Of a DNA stretch of 44,143 nucleotides, positions 34,165 to 41,579 are shown one piece after another. The translations under genes and the position numbers were made by a program. The notes under the pieces were generated by a model. That model worked only from the letters and a program-made list of their open reading frames with translations. It was not told where the DNA came from and made no database searches. The stretch is from assembly GCA_021818585.1 (NCBI GenBank), contig JAKATU010000062.1, positions 1-44,143 of the forward strand, read 5' to 3'. How positions within the stretch are numbered: position 1 is the stretch's first letter; every line of letters starts with the position of its first letter. This stretch comes from Acidobacteriota bacterium. Lineage in GTDB: Bacteria; Acidobacteriota; Terriglobia; Terriglobales; Acidobacteriaceae.

Positions 34165-35192
34165 TCGCTGACCTCAGGTGGCAGGTGCACGGCAGCGCGG
34201 ACCTCGGTCATGGTCTGGCGGGCGCGGGTTGTTGCGCGCTTGCCGCCCGCTTTGAGGATGTCGTCGACGAGATTGCCCTGCGCGAATTTGATGCGGCGCT
34301 CCTGCATGGGGGCCAGCTCGGCCACCACGGCGTCTGCGAGCCAGCCTTTGCACTCAATGCAGCCAATGCCTGCAGTGGTGCAGCCTTCGCGAACCTTTGC
34401 CTGTGTTTCTGCGCTGGAAAAGACCTTGTGCAGGTCGAAAACGGGGCATTTGTCCGGGTCACCCGGGTCGGTGCGGCGGATGCGGGCCGGGTCGGTGACC
34501 ATGGGCTTGAGCTTTTTGCGGATCTCCGGTTCGGGGTCGCTCAGCAGGATGGTGTTGCCGTAGCTCTTGGACATTTTGCGGCCGTCGGTGCCGGGCAGCT
34601 TGGGCGCGGGCGTGAGCAGCACCTGCGGCTCGGGCAGGATCTCAGATCCATCGGGCCGCTTGTAGAACTGGTTGAAGCGGCGGGCCACTTCGCGGGTCAG
34701 CTCGACGTGGGCCACCTGGTCCTGGCCGACGGGGACGAAGTCCGGCTGGTAGAGCAGAATGTCTGCCGACTGCAACAGCGGGTAGCCGAGGAAGCCGTAG
34801 GTGCTGAGGTCCTTGCCGGTGAGGTTTTCCTGCTGCTCTTTGTAGGTGGGCACACGCTCGAGCCAGCCTAGCGGGGTGATCATGGAGAAGAGCAAATGCA
34901 GCAAAGAGTGATCGTTTACCTGGCTCTGGATGAAGATGGTGCATTGTTCCGGGTCGAGCCCGGCGGCCAGCCAGTCGAGGGCGACTTCGCGGGTGTTATC
35001 GGGGATCTGCGAGGTATCGGCGTAGTCAGTGGTAAGGGCATGCAGATCGGCGATGAAGAAGTAGCACTCGTACTCGTTTTGCAGGCGCACCCAGTTGGCG
35101 AGGGCGCCCATGTAGTTGCCCAGGTGGAGTTTACCGGTGGGGCGCATACCGCTGAGGACGCGCTTTCTGGATTGCGTGGAGGGGTTCGACAC
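34161..35192 (-). CDS. trpS: Tryptophanyl-tRNA synthetase
   Basis: Class Ic aminoacyl-tRNA synthetase that charges tRNA-Trp. The HIGH-like motif is TGKLHLGNYMGA (residues 19-30) and KMSKS is at 206-210 in GRKMSKSYGN. FIADLHALTTDY and GYPLLQSADILLYQPDFVPVGQDQVAHVELTRE are diagnostic. I chose the GTG at 35192, which has AGAAGGA 6 nt upstream and gives 343 residues (334 in E. coli). An ATG at 35225 has no site and would add 11 residues; the longer frame upstream is read-through of the M50 gene. It overlaps scpA by ATGA, and follows the M50 gene by 83 bp. Confidence 0.96.
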   Translation of the reverse strand: MSNPSTQSRKRVLSGMRPTGKLHLGNYMGALANWVRLQNEYECYFFIADLHALTTDYADTSQIPDNTREVALDWLAAGLDPEQCTIFIQSQVNDHSLLHLLFSMITPLGWLERVPTYKEQQENLTGKDLSTYGFLGYPLLQSADILLYQPDFVPVGQDQVAHVELTREVARRFNQFYKRPDGSEILPEPQVLLTPAPKLPGTDGRKMSKSYGNTILLSDPEPEIRKKLKPMVTDPARIRRTDPGDPDKCPVFDLHKVFSSAETQAKVREGCTTAGIGCIECKGWLADAVVAELAPMQERRIKFAQGNLVDDILKAGGKRATTRARQTMTEVRAAVHLPPEVSE

Positions 35193-35275
35193 TCGGATTC
35201 CTTCTGCGGAAAAAGCTCCCCTCATTGTAAGGGAATGGGGCGGCGGTGCTGCGGGTGGGGTGGTGAGGCCAAACC

Positions 35276-35980
35276 TCAAACGTGCAGCAGGATGATATTC
35301 ACCAGCCGGATGGCGGGGCTCAGGAAGAAGTCGATGACCGGTCCGCCGAGGAAGAGGATGGCCACCAGGCCCATGATGCCGATGGAATCGTAGTAGCGCA
35401 GCCAGTTGTAGGGCAGCATGTGGCGGAAGATGTGCGAGCCGTCGAGCGGTGGGACGGGCAGCAGGTTGAAGATGCACAGCATCAGGTTGAGCCACACGCC
35501 GATGTAGAAAATGAGCGCGATGGGAAACAGGACGCTGGCGCCGTGGACGAAGGCGATGCCCCACTGTCCGCTGGCGAGCGCGTGCGCGGCGAAGGCGCCG
35601 GTTGTGCCCGAAATGCCGATGCCGATGAGGACGATGAGGCAGGCAAAGGCGGCCAGAATGTTGCTGCCCGGCCCGGCCAGCGTCGTGAGGATGTCGTCGC
35701 GGCGGAAGTGCTTGAAATTACGGTTGTTGACCGGCGTGGGCTTGGCCCATCCAATGAGAAACTGCCCGTAGCCGGGCAGAAAGAGCATGGCCAGCGGAAT
35801 GATGACGGTCCCCAGAATGTCAATATGCTTGCCGGGATTGAGCGTGACCCGGCCCAGCATGCGGGCCGTCTGGTCGCCGAGGCGCGATGCCATCCAGGCG
35901 TGGGCGGCCTCGTGCAGGCTCAGGGCAAAAAGCAGAATGACATACTCAAAAATCTTGAGAACGATTTGTTGATGGCTCAT
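35276..35980 (-). CDS. M50 family site-2 protease (rhomboid-like SREBP protease homologue)
   Basis: Intramembrane zinc metalloprotease of family M50B. The 234-residue protein has about six hydrophobic helices. The zinc ligands are H23 and H27 with catalytic E24 in SLHEAAHAWM, and the third ligand is Asp in NLLPVPPLDGSHIF. PTPVNNRNFKHFRRDDILTTLAGPGSN is characteristic of the short M50 subfamily that lacks a PDZ domain. The likely role is cleavage of membrane-spanning regulators; no anti-sigma factor is nearby. On the minus strand TAATAT (35998-35993) lies 12 nt before the ATG, which predicts a leader of about 5 nt. It heads the operon with trpS, scpA, scpB and rluB. The pairing with trpS recurs in other phyla. 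Confidence 0.93.
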   Translation of the reverse strand: MSHQQIVLKIFEYVILLFALSLHEAAHAWMASRLGDQTARMLGRVTLNPGKHIDILGTVIIPLAMLFLPGYGQFLIGWAKPTPVNNRNFKHFRRDDILTTLAGPGSNILAAFACLIVLIGIGISGTTGAFAAHALASGQWGIAFVHGASVLFPIALIFYIGVWLNLMLCIFNLLPVPPLDGSHIFRHMLPYNWLRYYDSIGIMGLVAILFLGGPVIDFFLSPAIRLVNIILLHV

Positions 35981-36068
35981 GGGTCTTCAGCGATATTACC
36001 AGTCTGAGATGGGCCGAGCATGTGCCGGGCGGCACACGCTCAAGATGAATCATGCCAGGTTGGGCGTT

Positions 36069-36794
36069 CTATTGAATGGCGAAGATGGCGCGAATGGTGG
36101 CCGACTGCGCGATGCGCTGCGGGTCGATGGCCAGCGGCCGGACGGCCACTTTCTTGATGGCGAGGGACTGCGCCGCCATCATGGGGAAAATCACGCGCTG
36201 CTGCGCCTGGTTGCTGGCGTAGAGCAGCGGTCCGAGGGTGACGCCGAGCCCCTTGGCCATGGCTGCGGCGATCTGCTTGTCGTGGGCCAGCGCGCGGGCT
36301 GCGGCTTCGGCTTCGAGCGCGTCGGGGTTGGCGAGTTGCCAGTCAATGTCGCCGCTGTTGTTGGCTCCGGCTTCGACGGCAAGGTTGAGGATCTTTGCGG
36401 CTTCCTTAGCGGGAAGGCGGACGGTCCAGGTCTGCTCGGCGCGGTACTTGCGCTGGACTCGCTCGGCGGGCGTAAGGTTCTGGTTCTCGTAGGTCTGAGT
36501 TTCCTGCACGGACTGGCTGATGCTCTGTATGTGGCCATCAGGGATGCCGGCCTTTTTGAGCGCGTCGGCGATGGCGTTCGAGGTCTCGGAGGCCTTGGCG
36601 TAGGCGTCTTTGGAGGTGGGTCCGTAGACCGTGTAGCCGAGGTGAAGGATGGCGATGTCTGCCATGGCATGGGCCGAGGCTGAGTCGGTGACCTCGATGG
36701 TGCGGTTGGATTTATCAACCTTGAGGGTTTGCGCGCAGGTAGCGGTGGCGGCGGCAACCAGGACGACCAGTGCCAGCGAAATGCGTTTGTACAT
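36069..36794 (-). CDS. Exported SIMPL-domain protein (DUF541)
   Basis: 241-residue periplasmic protein. A signal peptide (MYKRISLALVVLVAAATATC, cleavage near CAQ) precedes the SIMPL (DUF541) domain. It carries SNRTIEVTDSASAHAMADIAILHLGYTVYGPTSKDAYAKASETS, then NAIADALKKAGIPDGHIQSIS and NLTPAERVQRKYRAEQTWTVRL. Family members form oligomeric periplasmic assemblies and have been linked to oxidative stress and signalling, but molecular function is unclear. An AGGAGA site lies 9 nt before the ATG. It is transcribed alone, between the M50 gene and trpD. Confidence is high for the domain and low for the role. Confidence 0.85.
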   Translation of the reverse strand: MYKRISLALVVLVAAATATCAQTLKVDKSNRTIEVTDSASAHAMADIAILHLGYTVYGPTSKDAYAKASETSNAIADALKKAGIPDGHIQSISQSVQETQTYENQNLTPAERVQRKYRAEQTWTVRLPAKEAAKILNLAVEAGANNSGDIDWQLANPDALEAEAAARALAHDKQIAAAMAKGLGVTLGPLLYASNQAQQRVIFPMMAAQSLAIKKVAVRPLAIDPQRIAQSATIRAIFAIQ

Positions 36795-36860
36795 GCTTTC
36801 TCCTGTGAGCGCGCGAGCTTGTGGAGGCCACGCGCTGCTCGTGGAACATTAGATGCCGGA

Positions 36861-37934
36861 TTACTGAATTCGTGGACTCGGGTTCCGCAGAAGAAGCTGC
36901 TGACCGAATTCCTGGAGCTGGGTTACGGTTTGGGCGACCGCGCCGGAGTCAATGGCGGCGGCGGACTGCAGGATGCCCTCGCGGAGGTTGGCTGCAAGCC
37001 GGCTGACGACAAGCGCGGCGGCGGCGTTGAGCAGCACAATGTCGCGGCGCGGGCCAGTTTCGCCGGCGAAGATCTGGTAGAGGATGGCGGCGTTGTCCTC
37101 GGCTGTGTCCGCGCCCTGCAGGTCGGCCAGGGTGCAGGGCTTGAGGCCGGTGTCTTCGGGGTGCAGGTGGTATTCCTTCACGGATCCATTGCGGACTTCG
37201 GCTACTTCTGACGGGCCGGTGAGGGTGAGCTCATCCAGCCCGCCCGCGCCGTGAACGACGAGGGCATGGCGCACGCCGAGCAGAGCCAGCGCGTGTGCAA
37301 CAATGTCGATCTTGTCCGGGGAGTAGACGCCCATCACCTGCGCGCTGGCTCCGGCAGGGTTGGTGAGCGGGCCCGCGAGGTTGAAGATGGTGCGGCGGCC
37401 TATGCTGCGGCGGATGGGCTGCACGCGCTTCATGGACGGGTGCAGCGCGGGCGCGTAGAGAAAGGCGAAGCCGGTGGCGCGCAGGCATTCGACGGAGTGC
37501 TGCGGGGTAAGCGCGACGGGAATCCGCATGGCTTCGAGCACGTCTGCCGAGCCGCACTTGGAGGTAATGGCGCGATTGCCGTGCTTGGCGACTTTGGCTC
37601 CTGCGGCGGCGGCGACCAGCGCCGAAGCGGTGGAGATGTTGAAGGTGCCGTCTCCGGCGCCGCCGGTGCCGCAGGTGTCCACCAGCGACAGGCGCTCTTC
37701 GAGGGTAAAGGGCACTGGGATGGAGAGCGCGCGCATGGCTTCGGCAAAGCCGGCGAGTTCTTCGGCGGTTTCGCCGCGGTCGGCCATGGTTGTGAGCAGG
37801 CGGGCGATGATTTCGTCGGGCGCATCGCCGGTGAGGATCTGGCGCAGGGCGGCGCGGGCTTCCTCGCGGGTGAGGGAGCTGCCTGTGGTGGCTTTGTCTA
37901 TGAGCGCCTGCAGGTCGGTCATGGCTGTAGCCAT
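36861..37934 (-). CDS. trpD: Anthranilate phosphoribosyltransferase
   Basis: Second step of tryptophan synthesis: adds phosphoribose from PRPP to anthranilate. The PRPP and magnesium motif VDTCGTGGAGDGTFNIST and the following AAAAGAKVAKHGNRAITSKCGSADVLEA are diagnostic, as are the anthranilate-site residues in ATGFAFLYAPALHPSMKRVQPIRR and GRRTIFNLAGPLTNPA. The ATG at 37934 gives 357 residues, usual for the family (345 or so); 37922 is an alternative and no clear ribosome site separates them. The open frame upstream to 38054 has no support. No other trp biosynthesis gene lies nearby, so it is a lone trpD, divergent from sucC. Confidence 0.95.
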   Translation of the reverse strand: MATAMTDLQALIDKATTGSSLTREEARAALRQILTGDAPDEIIARLLTTMADRGETAEELAGFAEAMRALSIPVPFTLEERLSLVDTCGTGGAGDGTFNISTASALVAAAAGAKVAKHGNRAITSKCGSADVLEAMRIPVALTPQHSVECLRATGFAFLYAPALHPSMKRVQPIRRSIGRRTIFNLAGPLTNPAGASAQVMGVYSPDKIDIVAHALALLGVRHALVVHGAGGLDELTLTGPSEVAEVRNGSVKEYHLHPEDTGLKPCTLADLQGADTAEDNAAILYQIFAGETGPRRDIVLLNAAAALVVSRLAANLREGILQSAAAIDSGAVAQTVTQLQEFGQQLLLRNPSPRIQ

Positions 37935-38112
37935 GCTAATGCAAGAGCGCGGCGCGGCTGCCGGTTTGCCCCCATTCGACGGCGTCCGATACACTGAATT
38001 TTCTTGAGTTTCATAGTGTTTTCGCGCGGTTGCCGCGCATGGGTACGTCTGCAAACAGTAGTTCCACTTACATTTCCACTACTAACAGGAAGCGGTCTTT
38101 CGAGTTTTTCCT

Positions 38113-39288
38113 ATGAAAATTCATGAGTATCAGGCAAAAGACATCCTGGCGAAGTACGGCGTGGCCGTGCCCCGGGGTGAGGTGGCCAACACGCTGGATG
38201 AAGCGCTGGAAGTGGCCAAGCGGCTCTTTGCCGAGGGCGCGAAGGGCGTCGTCGTCAAGGCGCAGATTCACGCCGGAGGCCGCGGCAAGGGCGGCGGCGT
38301 AAAGGTTGCCAAAACGCTGGAAGAGGCCGAGCAGTATGCCAAGCAGATTCTGGGCATGCAGCTCATCACGCACCAGACCGGTCCGCAGGGGCAGAAGGTG
38401 CAGCGGCTGCTGATTGAAGAGACGGCGGCGATTGACCGCGAGCTCTACCTGGGCATTGTGCTGGACCGCGCGGCGGCCAAACTGGTGTTTATGGCCTCGC
38501 AGGCCGGCGGCATGGAGATTGAAGAGGTCGCGGCCAGGGATCCCAAGGCCATCCACAAGGCTTACATCGACCCGGCTGTGGGCTTCCAGCCCTACCAGGC
38601 GCGCGAGTTGGCCTTTGCGCTGGGCCTGAAGCCGACGCAGATCAACGATGCTGTGAAGTTCATGATGGGTCTCTACAAGGCGTACATGGACACGGATTCC
38701 TCGCTGCTGGAGATCAACCCGTTCATCACGACCAAGGACGACAAGCTCTTCGCGCTGGACTGCAAGATCAATTTTGACGACAACGCGATGTTCCGCCACA
38801 AGGACCTGAAGGAACTGCGCGATATTGCCGAGGAGGATCCGCTCGAAGTGGAGGCCTCGAAGTATGCGCTGAACTACATCAAGCTGGACGGCAACATTGC
38901 CTGCATGGTGAACGGCGCGGGCCTGGCGATGGCCACCATGGACATCATCCAGTACGCGGGCGGCATGCCGGCGAACTTTCTGGACGTAGGCGGCGGCGCC
39001 AACCAGCAGCAGATTGAGGCGGCTTTCGCCATTCTGTTGGCGGATAAGGCCGTGCAGGCCATCTTCATCAACATCTTTGGCGGCATTTTGCGCGTGGACG
39101 TGCTGGCCACGGCGGTGGTTGCGGCGGCAAAGAAGCTCAACGTGACCCTGCCGATCATCCTTCGACTGGAAGGCACAAACGTCGAGGAAGGCCGTAAGAT
39201 TCTGCAGGAGTCAGGGCTCAAGTTCCAGGTTGGATCAACTATGAAGGAAGCTGCCGAGCTGGTAGTAGCTGCAGCGAAAAGACAGTAG
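38113..39288 (+). CDS. sucC: Succinyl-CoA synthetase beta subunit
   Basis: Beta subunit of the TCA-cycle enzyme that couples succinyl-CoA hydrolysis to ATP or GTP synthesis. The 391-residue protein starts with the family signature [20 protein letters not shown]. The ATP-grasp fold includes [40 protein letters not shown] and the C-terminal CoA-ligase domain with [27 protein letters not shown]. Nearby residues [14 protein letters not shown] interact with the alpha subunit. Nucleotide preference (ADP or GDP) is not deduced. Its stop codon lies inside a heptad array (39283-39314). sucD normally follows within a few bases; here a separate 122-codon gene lies between. Confidence 0.96.
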   Translation: MKIHEYQAKDILAKYGVAVPRGEVANTLDEALEVAKRLFAEGAKGVVVKAQIHAGGRGKGGGVKVAKTLEEAEQYAKQILGMQLITHQTGPQGQKVQRLLIEETAAIDRELYLGIVLDRAAAKLVFMASQAGGMEIEEVAARDPKAIHKAYIDPAVGFQPYQARELAFALGLKPTQINDAVKFMMGLYKAYMDTDSSLLEINPFITTKDDKLFALDCKINFDDNAMFRHKDLKELRDIAEEDPLEVEASKYALNYIKLDGNIACMVNGAGLAMATMDIIQYAGGMPANFLDVGGGANQQQIEAAFAILLADKAVQAIFINIFGGILRVDVLATAVVAAAKKLNVTLPIILRLEGTNVEEGRKILQESGLKFQVGSTMKEAAELVVAAAKRQ

Positions 39289-39314
39289 TTAGTTGCCAGT
39301 TGTCAGTCCACAGT
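39283..39314 (+). repeat. Left heptad array, NNNCAGT type, at the sucC stop codon
   Basis: CAGT recurs exactly every 7 bp at 39283, 39297, 39304 and 39311, with a one-base variant TAGT at 39290. The units are NNNCAGT. The first overlaps the last sense codon and stop of sucC. The array is in inverted orientation to the ACTGNNN array at 39699-39730, the two flanking the four-helix-bundle gene. Confidence 0.75.
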
Positions 39315-39341
39315 AGGTACCTCTAGCGAGGAAGCTGCAGA

Positions 39342-39710
39342 ATGGGAAATTCGTTTAGAGATCTGACTGTCTGGCAACGGGCAATTGAATTGACAACTTG
39401 TGTGTACGAATTGAGTGCTGTTTTTCCGAAGTCTGAAGTTTATGGACTGACATCGCAAATCCGCCGAGCCGCTGTCTCTGTTGCGAGTAATATCGCGGAG
39501 GGTGCGGGGAGGGGCAGCAAAAGGGAGTTTGTACAGTTTCTTAGAATGGCGCGTGGTTCGAATTGTGAGTTACAAACCCAACTTGTCATTGCGGGCAGGC
39601 TTGAACTTGCAGCATCTGACCGGTTGGTGGTTGCTGAGTCGCTTTCTAACGAGGTAGGCAAGATGCTGAACGGAATTATGCAGTCGCTTGCGACATCAAC
39701 TGGGGACTGA
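39342..39710 (+). CDS. Four-helix-bundle protein (23S rRNA intervening-sequence family)
   Basis: 122-residue protein of the four-helix-bundle/23S rRNA intervening-sequence protein family (PF05635, TIGR02436). Family marks are FRDLTVWQRAIELTTCVYEL, FPKSEVYGLTSQIRRAAVSV, ASNIAEGAGRGSKREFVQFL and the GSNCELQTQLVIAGRL helix. Members lie in intervening sequences of 23S rRNA genes, in diversity-generating retroelements (Avd) and alone in genomes; their biochemical activity is uncertain. A GAGGAAG site lies 8 nt before the ATG. It sits between sucC and sucD, an unusual position that splits a conserved operon, and is flanked by inverted arrays of 7-bp units. Its stop codon lies inside the right-hand array. 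The composition of the coding region is less GC-rich than the flanking suc genes (many TTG, GAA, ATT codons), pointing to transfer. Confidence 0.9.
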   Translation: MGNSFRDLTVWQRAIELTTCVYELSAVFPKSEVYGLTSQIRRAAVSVASNIAEGAGRGSKREFVQFLRMARGSNCELQTQLVIAGRLELAASDRLVVAESLSNEVGKMLNGIMQSLATSTGD

Positions 39711-39731
39711 TAACTGAGAACTGAGGACTAG
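39699..39731 (+). repeat. Right heptad array, ACTGNNN type, before sucD
   Basis: ACTG recurs at 39699, 39706, 39713 and 39720, every 7 bp, with the variant ACTA at 39727. The stop of the four-helix-bundle gene (39708-39710) lies in the second unit. The array ends 4 nt before the sucD ATG, and GAGG at 39723-39726, inside it, is positioned to act as the sucD ribosome binding site. Orientation is opposite to the array at 39283-39314. Confidence 0.8.
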
Positions 39732-39734
39732 AAG

Positions 39735-40610
39735 ATGGCTGTACTGGTAAATAATGAAACTCGCTTGATCGTACAGGGCATTACCGGCAAGGAAGGCACC
39801 TTCCATGCGAAGGGCTGCGCCGAGTACGGCACCAAGGTTGTGGGCGGCGTGACGCCGGGCAAGGGCGGCACCACGCACGAGGGCTGGCCGGTGTTTGACA
39901 CCGTGCAGAAGGCCGTCGAAGAAACCGGCGCCAACGCCACCGTGATCTTCGTTCCTCCGCCGTTTGCCGCGGACGCGATTCTGGAAGCCAACGAGGCGGG
40001 CCTGTCGCTGATCATCTGCATCACAGAGGGCATTCCGGTGAATGACATGGTCAAGGTGTGGAGCGTGCTCAAGCACTCCAGGTCCACGCTGGTTGGCCCC
40101 AACTGCCCGGGCGTGATTTCGCCTGGCAAGGCCAAGATCGGCATCATGCCGGGCCGCATTCACAAGGAAGGCAATGTGGGCATCGTGTCCCGTTCGGGCA
40201 CGCTCACCTATGAGGCCGTGTACCAGCTGACGCAGCGCGGTATCGGCCAGTCAACCGCAATCGGCATTGGCGGTGATCCGATCATCGGCACTACGCACGT
40301 GGATGCGCTCAAACTTCTCAATGAGGACCCCGAGACCGAGGCGATCATCCTGATTGGCGAAATCGGCGGCACGGCGGAAGAGACCGCAGCCGACTACGTG
40401 AAGCAGCATGTGAAGAAGCCGGTCGTCGGCTTCATCGCCGGGCAGACGGCTCCTCCGGGACGCCGTATGGGCCACGCGGGCGCGATCATCTCTGGCGGGC
40501 AGGGAACTGCCGCTGAGAAGATGAAGGCGCTCACCGCTGCCGGAATTCATGTGGTGCAGTCGCCCGCCGAAATCGGCGAGACGGTGGCACGGGTGATCGG
40601 GAAGGCTTAA
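39735..40610 (+). CDS. sucD: Succinyl-CoA synthetase alpha subunit
   Basis: Alpha subunit of succinyl-CoA synthetase, carrying the CoA site and the phosphohistidine. The 291-residue protein starts with [20 protein letters not shown], the CoA-binding Rossmann motif. [36 protein letters not shown] and [19 protein letters not shown] are typical. The catalytic His lies in [16 protein letters not shown] (about residue 247). [14 protein letters not shown] matches the dimer interface. The gene begins 4 nt after an ACTGNNN array that seems to supply its ribosome binding site, and ends 7 bp before a second array of AGCTNNN units. Confidence 0.96.
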   Translation: MAVLVNNETRLIVQGITGKEGTFHAKGCAEYGTKVVGGVTPGKGGTTHEGWPVFDTVQKAVEETGANATVIFVPPPFAADAILEANEAGLSLIICITEGIPVNDMVKVWSVLKHSRSTLVGPNCPGVISPGKAKIGIMPGRIHKEGNVGIVSRSGTLTYEAVYQLTQRGIGQSTAIGIGGDPIIGTTHVDALKLLNEDPETEAIILIGEIGGTAEETAADYVKQHVKKPVVGFIAGQTAPPGRRMGHAGAIISGGQGTAAEKMKALTAAGIHVVQSPAEIGETVARVIGKA

Positions 40611-40616
40611 CAACGA

Positions 40617-40653
40617 GCCGTCAGCTACTAGCTTTTAGCTGTTAGCTGACGGC
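40617..40653. repeat. Left heptad array, AGCTNNN type, after sucD
   Basis: AGCT recurs at 40623, 40630, 40637 and 40644, exactly every 7 bp. The ends GCCGTCAGCT (40617-40626) and AGCTGACGGC (40644-40653) are a perfect inverted repeat, so the whole segment can fold into a hairpin. No T-tract follows, but it may still act on sucD transcript 3' ends. The fixed core is a palindrome, so the unit reads the same on both strands. Confidence 0.75.
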
Positions 40654-40702
40654 CTCATCATGCCCGAAATGGGTCAATAGAATTCGCTTCTGAATCAACA
40701 GG

Positions 40703-40737
40703 AGCTAGAAGCTAACAGCTAGGAGCTAACAGCTAAT
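40703..40737. repeat. Right heptad array, AGCTNNN type, before ndk
   Basis: AGCT recurs at 40703, 40710, 40717, 40724 and 40731, exactly every 7 bp (five units). AGGAG at 40721-40725, inside the array, is the only candidate ribosome binding site for ndk, at a rather long spacing of 13 nt. The array ends one base before the ndk ATG. Together with the array at 40617-40653 it encloses about 50 bp without a gene. Confidence 0.8.
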
Positions 40738-40738
40738 C

Positions 40739-41152
40739 ATGCAACGCACCTTCAGCATCATCAAGCCAGACGCGGTCCGCAAGGGCCACACCGGAGCCAT
40801 CCTCGCCGAGATTGAGAAGGCCGGTTTCAAGATTGTTTCCATCAAGAGGATGTCCATCTCCAAGGCGCAGGCCGAGGGGTTCTACTACGTGCACAAAGAA
40901 CGGCCATTCTTTGGTTCGCTCACCGACTTCATGTCGTCGGGGCCGATCTTTCCGATGGTGCTCGAAAAAGAAAACGCCATTGCCGACCTGCGCAAGCTGA
41001 TGGGCGCCACCAACCCGGCCAATGCCGAGGTAGGCACCATCCGTAAGAAGTTTGCAGGCTCGATTGAAGAGAATGCCATCCACGGCTCGGACGGGGAAGA
41101 AACCGCTCAGTTTGAGATCGGCTACTTCTTCGCCGGTTGCGAGCTGGTCTAA
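40739..41152 (+). CDS. ndk: Nucleoside diphosphate kinase
   Basis: Transfers phosphate from NTPs to NDPs through a phosphohistidine, balancing nucleotide pools. The 137 residues match the family. [41 protein letters not shown] and the catalytic H115 in NAIHGSDG are all seen. Its start codon is directly behind a heptad array at 40703-40737 that takes the place of the normal leader. The neighbouring sucCD makes NTP, so the pairing is metabolically sensible, and a strong terminator closes the unit. Confidence 0.97.
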   Translation: MQRTFSIIKPDAVRKGHTGAILAEIEKAGFKIVSIKRMSISKAQAEGFYYVHKERPFFGSLTDFMSSGPIFPMVLEKENAIADLRKLMGATNPANAEVGTIRKKFAGSIEENAIHGSDGEETAQFEIGYFFAGCELV

Positions 41153-41173
41153 ATCAGCTTTAGAAAAAGGAAG

Positions 41174-41206
41174 CGGCGCTGCCTTGCGGGGCAGCGCCGT
41201 TTTTTT
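41174..41206 (+). terminator. Intrinsic terminator after ndk
   Basis: The 10-bp stem CGGCGCTGCC (41174-41183) pairs with GGCAGCGCCG (41190-41199) around a TTGCGG loop and is followed by seven T residues. It ends the sucC-sucD-ndk transcript. An A-run on the left (AAAAAGG) allows partial use from the minus strand for the rhaM gene. Confidence 0.93.
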
Positions 41207-41217
41207 GCTTCAGAGGC

Positions 41218-41535
41218 TTAGTCGAGGTGAAAGACCTCGGTCAGTGGGGTCATGGCTTCGTCCGCCTTACTGCCCTCAAGATTCTCAAAGAAGTGAGCCA
41301 TCTCGGCCTGCCAGCGCGCGTTGACGGGGTGGTTCTGCATGCCGGCGACGGCGGCCTGGAAGTCGTCGGTTTCAAGGTAGCCGACGAGCAGCCCGTCCGG
41401 ACGCAGGAAGAGCGAGTAGTTGCGCCAGCCGGTTGCGCGCAGGGCGTCCAGCATCTCGGGCCAGACGTGGGCGTGGCGCTCGCGATATTCTTCCAGCTTT
41501 TCCTGCCGGACTTTCAAGAGAAAACAAACGCGCAT
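41218..41535 (-). CDS. rhaM: L-rhamnose mutarotase
   Basis: Interconverts the alpha and beta anomers of L-rhamnose in the cytoplasm before isomerisation. The 105-residue protein is of usual size. MRVCFLLKVRQEKLEEYRERHAHVWPEMLDALRATGWRNYS is the family N-terminal block, with H21 and H23 in the place of the catalytic His pair. LLVGYLETDDFQAAVAGMQNHPVNARWQAEM completes it. An AGGA site lies 13 nt before the ATG. It is 44 bp after the sugar isomerase-like gene on the same strand, so the two are likely co-transcribed. No rhamnose isomerase, kinase or regulator lies in the window. Confidence 0.92.
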   Translation of the reverse strand: MRVCFLLKVRQEKLEEYRERHAHVWPEMLDALRATGWRNYSLFLRPDGLLVGYLETDDFQAAVAGMQNHPVNARWQAEMAHFFENLEGSKADEAMTPLTEVFHLD

Positions 41536-41579
41536 AGTCGTTCCATCCTGTGGGTCATTTGGGTGAGCGGGTTCGCCGC

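Noticed and set aside
36861..38054. Longer trpD product starting at 38054
   Set aside because: The extra 40 residues have no family similarity and lie in the divergent promoter region; the ATG at 37934 gives the usual length.
40617..40653. Standard intrinsic terminator after sucD
   Set aside because: It can fold, but there is no T-tract and it is built of strict 7-bp units that recur on the other side of the gap, so a repeat array is the better description.
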